DNA from: Mycobacterium sp. KBS0706 | GTDB taxonomy: Bacteria; Pseudomonadota; Alphaproteobacteria; DSM-16000; Inquilinaceae | DNA: 64,000 bases | Direction of reading: 5' to 3' | Assembly (NCBI RefSeq): GCF_005938675.2 | Contig: NZ_VCCH02000037.1 | Coordinates: forward strand, 1 to 64,000 | In this document: in pieces, positions 45,412 to 53,842 of the stretch | How positions within the stretch are numbered: the stretch's first letter is position 1 | Layout: the number at the start of each line of letters is the position of its first letter | Notes under the pieces: generated by a model | Database searches by the model: none | What the model saw: only the letters and a program-made list of their open reading frames with translations | What the model was told of the DNA's origin: nothing | Position numbers and translations under genes: made by a program

Positions 45412-45900
45412 CTACGCGCATTGTCTTAGAATCTCGTCGACGATACGGGCGATCGGCGCTGTGGCATCGATCACGACACCAATCTTGGGGAGATCTTCCT
45501 TCGTTGCGTATAGCCGGGCAATGAAGTCCCGTTCGCTTGGCCGTCCACCCCACTCGTTCGCAGGCCGGGCTGCAAGGCGCCGGTTCAACGTGTCCGGATC
45601 CACCTCGAGTATGAAAACGCCATCGAACAGATCGATGAAGCGGTCGAAATTCCGGGAGCCGCCGCAAAAGAATGATGCCGGATGACTGCGGTTGGCCACC
45701 AAGGCCCTGACCCTCCCGACATCCCAGATATGATGCTCGTGGGCGAAGCCATCCAGGGCCGCACCGGTTTCCGGATCGCCCTGATAGGCGAACTCCCTGT
45801 CGCCATTGATGGAATGGTAGCCGCGTCGTCGCAGTTCGTTGCAGACCGAGGTCTTGCCGGTGCCGGAGACACCTTCGATCAGATAATTCCTGACGCCCAT
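45412..45900 (-). CDS. Small P-loop ATPase / kinase-like protein
   Basis: A 162-aa AAA_18-type nucleoside- or small-molecule-kinase-like protein. Walker A is LIEGVSGTGKTSVCNELRRR. SFFCGGSRNFDRFIDLFDGV and FILEVDPDTLNRRLAARPAN form the Walker B/lid region, with candidate phosphate-binding arginines in NRRLAARP and RPSERDF. The C-terminus is PIARIVDEILRQC. Similar proteins are annotated as adenylate-kinase-like or shikimate-kinase-like. The start at 45900 follows GGAG. It is 96 bases upstream of the RibD-like gene on the same strand. Confidence 0.85.
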   Translation of the reverse strand: MGVRNYLIEGVSGTGKTSVCNELRRRGYHSINGDREFAYQGDPETGAALDGFAHEHHIWDVGRVRALVANRSHPASFFCGGSRNFDRFIDLFDGVFILEVDPDTLNRRLAARPANEWGGRPSERDFIARLYATKEDLPKIGVVIDATAPIARIVDEILRQCA

Positions 45901-46287
45901 CAAAGTCTCCGTACTGGCTGGCGCGATGCGCCAGGCCGGGCGGGCAGGACAGTAAAGCCGCTCGTCCGGTGTCAGGCAATCGAGAGCGGGCGGCGGGCGC
46001 TGATCATGGCAGGCCGCTTCGATTACATTGCCGATCTGGCTCCGGATGTGAGCCAGATCGCGACAGGCTTCTCCACCTCCCTGGTTCGGTTGAGCGAGAA
46101 CAGTCAAAGTGGGTGAGCCGTAGCCGAAGGCAGGATGCTTTGCTTCTTTAATAGGTGTATGTTCTTTCAGTCGGACTGATCTTGGTCAATCTTCGGCGTC
46201 CTGGATCCAGGCTCCGTAAAATTCATGCCGTGTTTTTTATTGTATTCGTGCTATTCTCGTTCATCACTCTCCGAGGCTTGTCGGAAT
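45901..46287. other. Gap with a possible gene fragment
   Basis: A 387-base stretch without a supportable gene. A short plus-strand frame at 46006-46116 encodes 36 residues (GRFDYIADLAPDVSQIATGF and onward) that look protein-like but match nothing I recognise and may be a fossil. Past 46140 the sequence is AT-rich (TTTTTTATTGTATTCG around 46230) and probably contains the promoter of the response regulator. Confidence 0.35.
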
Positions 46288-46722
46288 ATGGCCGCGCAGG
46301 CAAGGCATCTCGCACTCGAGTCTGGTGGGCCCCTGTTGCCTGGCCGGGCGATCCTTGTGCCGACGGCAGCCTTGCGGGCTCGCATCCTGCTGGTGGAGGA
46401 CGAACTGGTGCAGGCGGACCAGATGAGGGATGCCATCCGCGCCAGAGGACTGGAGGTGGTCGGCCCGGTCGGCAATCTGGAGGCTGCGATCGAGCTTGCA
46501 ACGTCGGAGACTCTGCACGGAGCCCTGCTCGATATTCGCTTGCAGCGCGGCCTCCGGATCTTTCCGGTGGTCGAGATTCTATGGCGTAGGCGAATACCGT
46601 TCTGCTTCTTGACCGCCTTTGGTGAGGACCGGATCAGTGCAATGCCGGCGGCTGCTGTCTTCCACAAGCCGGTTTCATTGGGCGCTCTTCACTCTGCCAT
46701 CAGCATACTTCTCGAGGCCTAG
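46288..46722 (+). CDS. Single-domain response regulator
   Basis: A 144-aa receiver-only protein (CheY-like), with about 30 residues before the domain. The receiver has the acidic pair in RILLVEDELVQADQMRD, the phospho-acceptor Asp in GALLDIRLQRG, the Thr/Ser position in PFCFLTAFGED, and the conserved lysine in VFHKPVSLG. There is no output domain, so it must signal through a partner. A longer start at 46225 is possible. No histidine kinase is adjacent. The flanking DNA on both sides is AT-richer than the window average. Confidence 0.9.
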   Translation: MAAQARHLALESGGPLLPGRAILVPTAALRARILLVEDELVQADQMRDAIRARGLEVVGPVGNLEAAIELATSETLHGALLDIRLQRGLRIFPVVEILWRRRIPFCFLTAFGEDRISAMPAAAVFHKPVSLGALHSAISILLEA

Positions 46723-46798
46723 GCTCCGGCTGCTGGCCGCGGTCGATGCGGGCTGCCAGGCCCGGTCGACCGCGCCTGTCGCGCATACGATGCCCCAG

Positions 46799-47119
46799 CT
46801 ACTTTTCGAGCACGGCAAGGCGCTGCAGCAGGACGTTCTGAGTCTCGATGAAGTTCTTCAGCATCCTGTCGGCGTAAACCAGATTGCCGTTTTCTCTGAT
46901 AAGATTGTCAACAATGTTTCTTTGTTTTTCGATCAATATTTTGCTTTTCTCAATCTTGTTTTTTACGAGATCGATCTGTTCCCGTTTGCTGCCAAATTTG
47001 TTTTCCTCCTCTATGAGCAGGCGGAGCAGGACGCTGCGAATATCGGTGTGTTCTTCCATCAGGAGGCGAGAATGGAAGTTGTCGATATTCCGTTGGTAAG
47101 CATATCTCTCCGAGCTCAT
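46799..47119 (-). CDS. AT-rich coiled-coil protein of unknown function
   Basis: A 106-aa protein predicted to be almost entirely helical. It is Lys/Glu/Asn-rich: LLIEEENKFGSKREQIDLVK, then NKIEKSKILIEKQRNIVDNL, ending MLKNFIETQNVLLQRLAVLE. Heptad spacing of I/L/V fits a coiled coil. The start at 47119 has GAGGAG at the right distance; an upstream start at 47191 is less likely. The core DNA is strikingly AT-rich (poly-T runs on the plus strand), unlike every neighbour, which suggests transfer. It converges on the response regulator with a 76-base gap. No family is recognised. Confidence 0.65.
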   Translation of the reverse strand: MSSERYAYQRNIDNFHSRLLMEEHTDIRSVLLRLLIEEENKFGSKREQIDLVKNKIEKSKILIEKQRNIVDNLIRENGNLVYADRMLKNFIETQNVLLQRLAVLEK

Positions 47120-47267
47120 CACGCTCCTCCGCAACGCCGCCTGGCAGATGTCTTGCGACCGAAATTGGTCCAACAGCAGCGACCGGCGCATACTCTACAT
47201 CAGGGTGCCGAAGCCGGTTCCCTCATTTCATGGACTCCTCGCGGGGGTGGCGGGAGCCGCGGCTTCC

Positions 47268-48236
47268 CTACAGCTGCGAGAACACCAGCAGGCACGCCGC
47301 ATAGATCCCGATCATCAAGCCTGCGCCCGCAACGTCCCGGCGCCAGTCCCTTCGCCCGCCTGGCGTCAGCCACCAGCCCAGCAGCTTGCCGAACCAGGGC
47401 ACCAGCCGGGCCAGCAGCAGCACGCTGACGACATTGGCGATGAACAGCGCCAGCCAGAAGGGCAGGCCCTCGTATTGCATCAGGAACGGGGTCTGCACCG
47501 CGGCGCCGAACAGGAACACGACCGGGTACAGGAGCGCGATCACCACCATGTTCTGCTTCCACGCCGGCGGCACCGCGGGGCCGGCGCCGCCGGCGCTCGC
47601 GAACCAGGGCTCGAAGCCGGTGCGGACGATGCGGGCGTGGAACGCCTCGGTGAAGGCGGCGGATTCGGCCAGCAGCGCCTGACGCTCCGGGCTCTCCATC
47701 CAGCCCTGCAGCGTGCGGTCGCTGTCGAAGCGCAGGATCGCCAGCCAATCCTCCTGCACCCCCGGCACCGGCGGCTGGAACCGGTAGCCCTGGAAGCCGG
47801 GGGCGCGGGCCTGGGCGGCGGCGATGCGCTGCTCCCAGCGCCGGAACGCGGCCTCCTGCCCCGGCTTGACCTTGGTGGCGATCACCGCCGAGGCCGGGGC
47901 GGGCAGGGCGCCGCCGGCGCCGTCGGGCACCAGATGCACGTCGTCCAGCCCGGCCAACAGGCCCTGTGCCTCGGCCACCAGGGCCTGGCGCCGGTCCGAC
48001 CGCAGCCAGGCCACCGCGCCCGACTGGCTGCTGAAGCGCTGCAGGATCACCCAGTCCGGCTGGGCTGGCGGGTTGGGCGGCATCACCGACTGCTCCAGGA
48101 AGCCCGGCTGCCCGGCCGCCGCGGCGCTGATCCGCGCCTGCCAGCGGCCGAACGCATCCTCCTGCCCGTCGCGGATGCGGGTCTGCACCATCAGGGTGAC
48201 CGGGGCGTCGGCCTCGGCCGCGGCGGCGGCGGTCAT
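47268..48236 (-). CDS. Membrane protein with two ABM-like domains
   Basis: A 322-aa protein. Two tandem ABM (antibiotic biosynthesis monooxygenase)-like domains occupy about residues 12-95 and 108-200: VTLMVQTRIRDGQEDAFGRW with FLEQSVMPP, and VIATKVKPGQEAAFRRWEQR with QGYRFQPP. Three membrane helices follow: MVVIALLYPVVFLFGAAVQ, FWLALFIANVVSVLLLARLV and AGLMIGIYAACLLVFSQL. The ATG overlaps the stop of the fused molybdenum enzyme gene (48233-48236), so it is the third gene of that operon. It could couple the enzyme to the membrane or to electron flow; that is inference only. Confidence 0.8.
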   Translation of the reverse strand: MTAAAAAEADAPVTLMVQTRIRDGQEDAFGRWQARISAAAAGQPGFLEQSVMPPNPPAQPDWVILQRFSSQSGAVAWLRSDRRQALVAEAQGLLAGLDDVHLVPDGAGGALPAPASAVIATKVKPGQEAAFRRWEQRIAAAQARAPGFQGYRFQPPVPGVQEDWLAILRFDSDRTLQGWMESPERQALLAESAAFTEAFHARIVRTGFEPWFASAGGAGPAVPPAWKQNMVVIALLYPVVFLFGAAVQTPFLMQYEGLPFWLALFIANVVSVLLLARLVPWFGKLLGWWLTPGGRRDWRRDVAGAGLMIGIYAACLLVFSQL

Positions 48237-50935
48237 CGGGCGGCGCCCCCCAGCCGGTCGTAGATCCGGTCCGGCGTCAGCGGCAGATGGGCGAAGCGCA
48301 CGCCGGTGGCGTCGGCCAGGGCGTTGGCGATGGCCGGCGCCACCGGGTTGATCGCGCATTCGCCCTGCGACTTGGCGCCCAGCGGGCCGATCCGGTCATA
48401 GGTGTCGGCGAACATCACCTCGCTGGCCGGGATGTCGGCGAAGGACGGGATGCGGTAGTTGCGCAGGCTGGGGTTGACCACCCGGCCGGCGCCGTCATGG
48501 ACCATGTTCTCGCAGAGCGCCCAGCCGATCGCCATGCCGATGGCACCGTCGATCTGGCCGCGGCACTGCATCGGGTTGATCGGCCGGCCGATATCCGCGG
48601 CGTGGACGCTGTGCAGGATGCGGACCTCGCCGGTGGCGCGATGGACGGCGAGGCGGATGCCCTGGACGTTGAAGGCGACGCTGCGCGGCGACAGATAGGC
48701 CTTGCGCCGGGCGACGAAGCGGTGGCCGTCGGCGGTGCCGGCGGCGTGGAGATCGGCCAGCGCGATCCGGTGGTTGCCGCAGACCACGGCATCGGCCTCC
48801 AGCCGGCAGTCGGCGCGATCCATCTGCAGGTGCCGGCCGGCATAGTCGAGGATCGAGTCGCGCAGCGTCGCGGCGGTCAGGGCCACGGCCTGGCCGGCGA
48901 CCACGGTGCCGGTGCTGGCGAAGGTGCCGGTGTCGTAGGGCGTGCGGTCGGTGTCGGCGATGGCGATGCCGATCTGGCCGGCCCGGCACTGCAGCAGCCC
49001 GGCGGCGATCTGGCGGTGGGCGGTGGCCGAGCCGTTGCCCATCTCGGTGGAGCCGACGGCGAGGTGGTAGCCGCCGGCCGCCGTCAGGCTCATCTCCGCG
49101 CCCGACCGGTGCTCGGTCGGCGGGCCGCATTCCAGCATCGCCATGGCGACGCCGGTGCCCTCGGCCCAGTCCGGACTGTCGGGGCGGGGCGCCCCGCGGC
49201 CGCTGGAAAGGGCCTGCTCGACCAGGTCGAGGCACTGGTCGAGGCCGTAGCTGCCGAAATCCACGTCGGACGTCTCCGACCAGATCGATTCGATCCAGTC
49301 GGTCGGGCGGATCATGTTGCGGCGGCGCATCGCGAACGGGTCGAGGCGCAGGCTGCGGGCGAGGTCGTCGATCGCCGATTCCACCGCGAAGGTGGTCTGC
49401 GAGGCGCCATAGCCGCGGAAGCCGCCGGCCGGGACGATGTTGGTGTAGACCACGGCGCCGTCGGCCTTCTTATGGGCCGGGCGATAGGCCGAGATCGGGG
49501 TGCCCAGCGCCGCCGCCAGCGTCTCGCCGGCATGGCCGCCATAGGCGCCGGTGTTGGAGACGACGCGCAGCTCGATCGCGGTCAGCGTGCCGTCGCGCCG
49601 GGCGCCCAGCTTCACCCGGGTGGTCATCTGGTGGCGCGTGGTGGCGGCGGTGAACTGCTCCTCGCGCGTGTACTCCCACTTCACCGGCCGGCCGGTGCGC
49701 AGCGCGGCGAGGACGCACAGGTCCTCGGTGATCATCTCCTGCTTGCCGCCGAAGCCACCGCCGACGCGGCCGGTGAAGACATGCAGGTCCTGTACCGGCA
49801 GGGCAAAGACATGGCTCAGCTTCTGCCGCACGATGAACGGCGCCTGCGAGCTGGTGCGGACATGCACCCGGCCATCCGCATCCTGCCAGGCGATCGAGCC
49901 ATGGGTCTCGAGATGGGCATGCTGGACGCGCGAGGTGGAATAGGTCGCCTCCTGCACCACATCCGCCTCGGCGAAGCCCTCGGCGACGCTGCCGACCTCG
50001 CCCTTGATGCGGGCATAGACATTGCTGCCGCCGGTGACGCCGCGGTCGTGCAGCACCGGCGCGTCGGGCCGCATCGCCGCCTCGGGGTCGAACACGGCGG
50101 GCAGGGGCTCGTAGTCGACCACCAAAGCGCGGCAGGCGGCGGCGGCGATCGCCTCGCTCTCCGCCACCACCGCGGCGACGCGCTGGCCGACGAAGCGGAC
50201 GACGTCGTCGAGCATATAGGTGTCGTCGGGGTCGACCAGATGGTCCTCATGCGTCGCCGTGCTGAACAGCCGGCGCGGCACGTCCTCCCAGGTGAAGATC
50301 GCGACCACGCCAGGCATGGCGGCGGCGGCACTGCGGTCGATGCCGCGGATCCGGGCATGGGCGTGGGGCGAACGCAGCACCTTCAGATGCAGCAGCCCGT
50401 CCATCGCCACATCCATGGTGTAGGCGGCGTGGCCGGTGACGATGTCGCGGCCGAACGGGTTGCGCAGGCTGGCGCCGCAGGCTTCGCCGGCGACGTCCTC
50501 CTCCGCCGCCGGGACGCCGTGGATGGCGTCGGCGATGGCGCGGTAGCCGGTGCAGCGGCACAGGTTGTTCTTCAGGGAGTGGGGCAGGTCGGCGCGCTGG
50601 TGCTCGTCCAGCGCGGCGACGGTCATGATCATCCCGGCGGTGCAGAAGCCGCACTGGAAGCCGGCGGAGTCGAGGAAGGCCTGCTGCACCGGGTGCAGCG
50701 CCTCGCCCTCGGCCAGGCCCTGGATGGTGGTGACCGTGCGGCCCTCGGCGCGGAAGGCGGGCAGCAGGCAGGAATGCACCGGCTCCCCGTCCAGCCACAC
50801 CGTGCAAGCGCCGCAATCGCCGGCGTCGCAGCCCTTCTTGACGCCGAAGGCGCCCTGGTCGCGCAGGAAGGTGCGCAGGCATTGGCCCGGAAGCGACGCA
50901 GCGTCGACCGGATGTCCGTCGATGATGCAGCTCAT
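48233..50935 (-). CDS. Xanthine-dehydrogenase-family protein, fused [2Fe-2S] and Mo subunits
   Basis: A 900-aa fusion of the small iron-sulfur subunit (about residues 1-150) and the molybdenum-binding subunit (about 155-900). The cysteines are in FGVKKGCDAGDCGACTVW, then HSCLL, CGFCTAGM and NNLCRCTGYR. The Mo part has GGGFGGKQEMITEDLCVLA, the PAGGFRGYGASQTTF loop, GSTEMGNGSATAHRQIAA, and the catalytic glutamate in GAKSQGECAINP. These subunits are normally separate genes or fused with FAD too, so this two-way fusion is a distinct arrangement. The substrate is probably an N-heterocycle or aldehyde, unproven. It overlaps both neighbours by four bases. Confidence 0.92.
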   Translation of the reverse strand: MSCIIDGHPVDAASLPGQCLRTFLRDQGAFGVKKGCDAGDCGACTVWLDGEPVHSCLLPAFRAEGRTVTTIQGLAEGEALHPVQQAFLDSAGFQCGFCTAGMIMTVAALDEHQRADLPHSLKNNLCRCTGYRAIADAIHGVPAAEEDVAGEACGASLRNPFGRDIVTGHAAYTMDVAMDGLLHLKVLRSPHAHARIRGIDRSAAAAMPGVVAIFTWEDVPRRLFSTATHEDHLVDPDDTYMLDDVVRFVGQRVAAVVAESEAIAAAACRALVVDYEPLPAVFDPEAAMRPDAPVLHDRGVTGGSNVYARIKGEVGSVAEGFAEADVVQEATYSTSRVQHAHLETHGSIAWQDADGRVHVRTSSQAPFIVRQKLSHVFALPVQDLHVFTGRVGGGFGGKQEMITEDLCVLAALRTGRPVKWEYTREEQFTAATTRHQMTTRVKLGARRDGTLTAIELRVVSNTGAYGGHAGETLAAALGTPISAYRPAHKKADGAVVYTNIVPAGGFRGYGASQTTFAVESAIDDLARSLRLDPFAMRRRNMIRPTDWIESIWSETSDVDFGSYGLDQCLDLVEQALSSGRGAPRPDSPDWAEGTGVAMAMLECGPPTEHRSGAEMSLTAAGGYHLAVGSTEMGNGSATAHRQIAAGLLQCRAGQIGIAIADTDRTPYDTGTFASTGTVVAGQAVALTAATLRDSILDYAGRHLQMDRADCRLEADAVVCGNHRIALADLHAAGTADGHRFVARRKAYLSPRSVAFNVQGIRLAVHRATGEVRILHSVHAADIGRPINPMQCRGQIDGAIGMAIGWALCENMVHDGAGRVVNPSLRNYRIPSFADIPASEVMFADTYDRIGPLGAKSQGECAINPVAPAIANALADATGVRFAHLPLTPDRIYDRLGGAAR

Positions 50936-51759
50936 GCCCGGCCTCCTTCGGCGAGCTCGCGGCGCACCTCCTCGGCGAGGTGCCGGGCGACGTGGCGCTT
51001 GTAGGGGGCGGAGCCGTGGACGTCGCCGAACCAGCGGGCCTCGGGGATCTGCTTATCGAGCGCTGCCTGCAGCGCGGCGGCGTCGGGCATCGCGGCGAAG
51101 CGGAGATGGACCGGGCGGTCGGTGGCGGCGGTGAGGCAGAGATGCAGGTCGCCGCCATCGCCGCTGGTGCCGATCACCAGGGCGGCGGAGCGGCCGAGCT
51201 TGGTCAGCGACATCACCCGCATCGCCGCCCGCCGCGCCAGCGCCGCCGCCGGCAGGTGGATGCTGCGCAGCAGCTCGCCGGGCCGCAGCACATTGGCGTG
51301 GTTGCCGGTGACGAAGTCGCTGACCGCCACCTGCCGCGGGGCGCCGTCGCGCGGCCACAGCGTGCAGATGCCGTCGAGCGCCGCGGTCAGCGAGATCATC
51401 GGCCCGGCCGGCAGCGACATGCAGAGATTGCCGCCGACGGTAGAGACGTTCCAGATCTTGAACCCGGCCAGGAAGGCCTCGCAGCAGGACCGGAACAGCG
51501 GCGCCGCGGCCCAGCCCGCGGGCGCCGCGAAGCGGTACAGTGTGGCGATGCGGCAGGTGGCGCCGATGGTCAGCCCGTCGGGCCCGGCCTCCAGCTCCGG
51601 CCAGCCGAGGCCATGCAGGTCGATCAGCGTGTCGGTGTCCGGCTGCGGTTCGGAGAACAGCCAGGTGCCGCCGGCGAGCCAGGCCCAGGAGGGCCGCCAC
51701 CCGGCGATCTCCCCGGCCGTCTGTGGCCGGCGGATGGTGGTGATGGTGCCGATATCCAT
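50932..51759 (-). CDS. Xanthine-dehydrogenase-family FAD-binding subunit
   Basis: A 275-aa CoxM/CutM-type FAD subunit, shorter than usual. The N-terminal FAD loop reads WLAGGTWLFSEPQPDTDTLI, differing from the canonical AGGT(N/D)L only slightly. KIWNVSTVGGNLCMSLPAGP is the second FAD motif, and the C-terminal domain is RVMSLTKLGRSAALVIGTSG onward. Its start at 51759 faces a 354-base gap that should carry the operon promoter; its stop overlaps the fused Mo/Fe-S gene (ATGA). Confidence 0.9.
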   Translation of the reverse strand: MDIGTITTIRRPQTAGEIAGWRPSWAWLAGGTWLFSEPQPDTDTLIDLHGLGWPELEAGPDGLTIGATCRIATLYRFAAPAGWAAAPLFRSCCEAFLAGFKIWNVSTVGGNLCMSLPAGPMISLTAALDGICTLWPRDGAPRQVAVSDFVTGNHANVLRPGELLRSIHLPAAALARRAAMRVMSLTKLGRSAALVIGTSGDGGDLHLCLTAATDRPVHLRFAAMPDAAALQAALDKQIPEARWFGDVHGSAPYKRHVARHLAEEVRRELAEGGRA

Positions 51760-52113
51760 GGCGCGCCTCAGACCAGCGCGGCGCCCGGGCGCCGGTTTCT
51801 TGCCGCAAACACTGAACTCTCCCTGAATACTATTTTATGAAACGCGGTCGGTGTCTTGGAAACGCGGTGCCGGTCTGTGGTTTCCCTTCGGCTGTTCGAG
51901 ACGAATAGTGTCGTCGGTCAATAACGGGATCCTGCACGGATCGGGCCCGCATGGCTAGTTATGCTTGTATCCTGACCCGTTTGCGTCGGCCCTTGCCCGA
52001 TGCCGGGTCGCGGCTTGAGGATGCGGGAGCAGAAGCGGGCGTCGATTTTCAAAGCCGTTGCTTTTTTAATGGCACCGATATAGCAAGAGATAACTTGTAA
52101 AAAAGGATGGGTC
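51760..52113. other. Divergent promoter region
   Basis: A 354-base gap between the minus-strand molybdenum-enzyme operon and the plus-strand MFS gene. It is AT-richer near 51815-51850 and 52040-52110, where promoters of both units probably lie. No regulator gene and no coding frame with support was seen. Confidence 0.5.
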
Positions 52114-53505
52114 ATGGAGGAAACGATCGACGGAAGGTGGGGCGAGCTGCTGGGCCGGCGCTATGCTGCGACCGTCGCCACGCTGTGCCTGGGCGTGGCG
52201 CTGTACGCGCTCAACGCCTTCCTGGTCTCGACCTCGCTGCCCACCGCGGTGGTCGAGCTCGGCGGCGTCGGGCTGATCAGCTGGGCCTTCACCGTCTTCC
52301 TCGTCGCCGCCATCGTCGGCGGCGCCGCCGCGGCGACGCTGAAGCAGCGGTTCGGCACCCGCCCGGCGCTGCTGCTGGCGGCGCTGGCCTTCCTGGCCGG
52401 CACGCTGGTCTGCGGCTTCGCCACATCGATGCCGATGGTGCTGGTCGGCCGCCTGGCCCAGGGTGCGGGGGAAGGGGTGATCGCCGCGGTCTGCTACGCG
52501 CTGATCCCGGAGATGTTCCCGTCGCGGCTGATCCCCAAGGTGTTCGGGGCCGAGGCGATCGTCTGGGCCGCCGCCGCCTTCGGCGGGCCGCTCCTGTCCG
52601 GCGTGCTGACCGAGACCGTGTCCTGGCGTGCCGCCTTCCTGATCAATGTGCCGCTGATCGCGATCTTCGCCCTGCTGGTCGGGGTCGTGGTACCGGCCGA
52701 GGGCAGCCGCGGCGGCGGCGGCACGGTGCCGGTGCTGCGCCTGCTCGGCTGCGCCGCCGGCATCATGCTGGTCTCGGTCGCCGGCATCGTGCCGGAGAGC
52801 TGGCAGGCGGGGCTGTGCGTCGCGATTGCGATGCTGGTCCTGGCGGCGGTGGTGCTGGCCGACCGGCGCAGCCGCGACCGGCTGTTCCCGTCCGACGCCT
52901 TCACCTTCGGCTCGACGGTGGGGGCGGGGCTCTGGGTGGTGCTGCTGATGCCGGTGGCCCAGGCCGCGACCACGGTCTATCTCAACATCACCGTCCAGCA
53001 TCTCTGGGGCTACGGCCCGACCATGGCCGGCTATGTCAGCGCGCTGATGGCGCTGTCCTGGAGCGGCTCGGCCGTGCTGGTCGCCGGCACCGTCCGGCCG
53101 GAGATGCAGCGCCGGCTGATCCGGATCGGGCCCTTCCTGCTGGCGCTCGGCCTGCTCGGGGTGATGGCGGCGCTGGCGACGGGCCAGCCCTGGCTCCTGA
53201 TGCTGTGCCAGGTGCTGATCGGCGCCGGCTTCGGCATCTCCTGGGCCTTCCTGAGTCAGGCGGTGATGGAGGCGGCGCGGCCGGGCGAGCGCGATTCCGC
53301 CTCGGCCCTGCTGCCGACGCTGCAGTCCGGCGGCTATGCCGTCGGCGCCGCGGTGGCCGGTCTGATCGCCAACGAGGCCGGCATGGCCGCGGCGCTGGCG
53401 CCGGACGCGATCGTCCACGCCGCCACCTGGGTGTTCGGCATCGCAGCACTGCTGGGAACGCTCGGGTTCCTGGCCAGCTTCGGGGTGCGGCCGGGGGGGC
53501 GGTGA
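52114..53505 (+). CDS. MFS transporter (drug:H+ antiporter type)
   Basis: A 463-aa inner-membrane exporter of the major facilitator superfamily with 12-14 helices. Motif-like regions are FLVSTSLPTAVVELGGVGLI, the LVGRLAQGAGEGVIAAVCYA segment, which resembles the DHA2 motif, and LGRG-free loops after helix 2 (LKQRFGTRP). The second half includes LWVVLLMPVAQAATTVYLNI and YVSALMALSWSGSAVLVAGT. The start at 52114 follows AGGA. It is divergent from the molybdenum-enzyme operon and could export a related compound. The family is clear; the substrate is not. Confidence 0.92.
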   Translation: MEETIDGRWGELLGRRYAATVATLCLGVALYALNAFLVSTSLPTAVVELGGVGLISWAFTVFLVAAIVGGAAAATLKQRFGTRPALLLAALAFLAGTLVCGFATSMPMVLVGRLAQGAGEGVIAAVCYALIPEMFPSRLIPKVFGAEAIVWAAAAFGGPLLSGVLTETVSWRAAFLINVPLIAIFALLVGVVVPAEGSRGGGGTVPVLRLLGCAAGIMLVSVAGIVPESWQAGLCVAIAMLVLAAVVLADRRSRDRLFPSDAFTFGSTVGAGLWVVLLMPVAQAATTVYLNITVQHLWGYGPTMAGYVSALMALSWSGSAVLVAGTVRPEMQRRLIRIGPFLLALGLLGVMAALATGQPWLLMLCQVLIGAGFGISWAFLSQAVMEAARPGERDSASALLPTLQSGGYAVGAAVAGLIANEAGMAAALAPDAIVHAATWVFGIAALLGTLGFLASFGVRPGGR

Positions 53506-53569
53506 GGCGGGCTTCGATGCGATGCGGCTTCTCTGCTAGGATGTACACAATCGCACACAGGAGCGAATG

Positions 53570-53842
53570 ATGGCCGAGAGCACCACCATGACCATTCGGC
53601 TCGATCCCGAGGTCAAGGAAAAGCTGGGCCGGATCGCCCGGGACACCCGCCGCAGCCGGTCGTTCCTGGCGGCGGAGGCCGTCGCCGCCTTCGTCGACCG
53701 TGAGCTGAAGATCATCGAGGGTATTCGGCGCGGCCTCGCTGATATGGAGGCCGGCCGGGTCGTGCCGCATGAGCAGGTCATGGCGGAGGGCCGTGCCATC
53801 ATCGATGCCGCAAAGGCGGCGAGGAAGGCCGGGCGCGGGTGA
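53570..53842 (+). CDS. Ribbon-helix-helix antitoxin (CopG/ParD-like)
   Basis: A 90-aa antitoxin. The DNA-binding part is TMTIRLDPEVKEKLGRIARD followed by RRSRSFLAAEAVAAFVDREL. The tail GIRRGLADMEAGRVVPHEQV resembles ParD toxin-binding helices and matches the tail of the antitoxin at 16361-16621 in style. Two ATGs stand in series (53567, 53570); AGGAG upstream suits the second. The downstream toxin gene starts at 53839 within the antitoxin stop and carries a nonsense codon, so this antitoxin now has no intact partner here. Confidence 0.87.
   Translation: MAESTTMTIRLDPEVKEKLGRIARDTRRSRSFLAAEAVAAFVDRELKIIEGIRRGLADMEAGRVVPHEQVMAEGRAIIDAAKAARKAGRG

Noticed and set aside
46006-46116. A 36-codon plus-strand gene
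   Set aside because: Protein-like but too short, with no ribosome site or recognised family; noted only as a possible fossil.
48287-51004. A 905-codon plus-strand frame opposite the fused molybdenum enzyme
   Set aside because: Its translation is Arg/Gly/Ala-rich shadow sequence; the minus-strand reading has complete family motifs.
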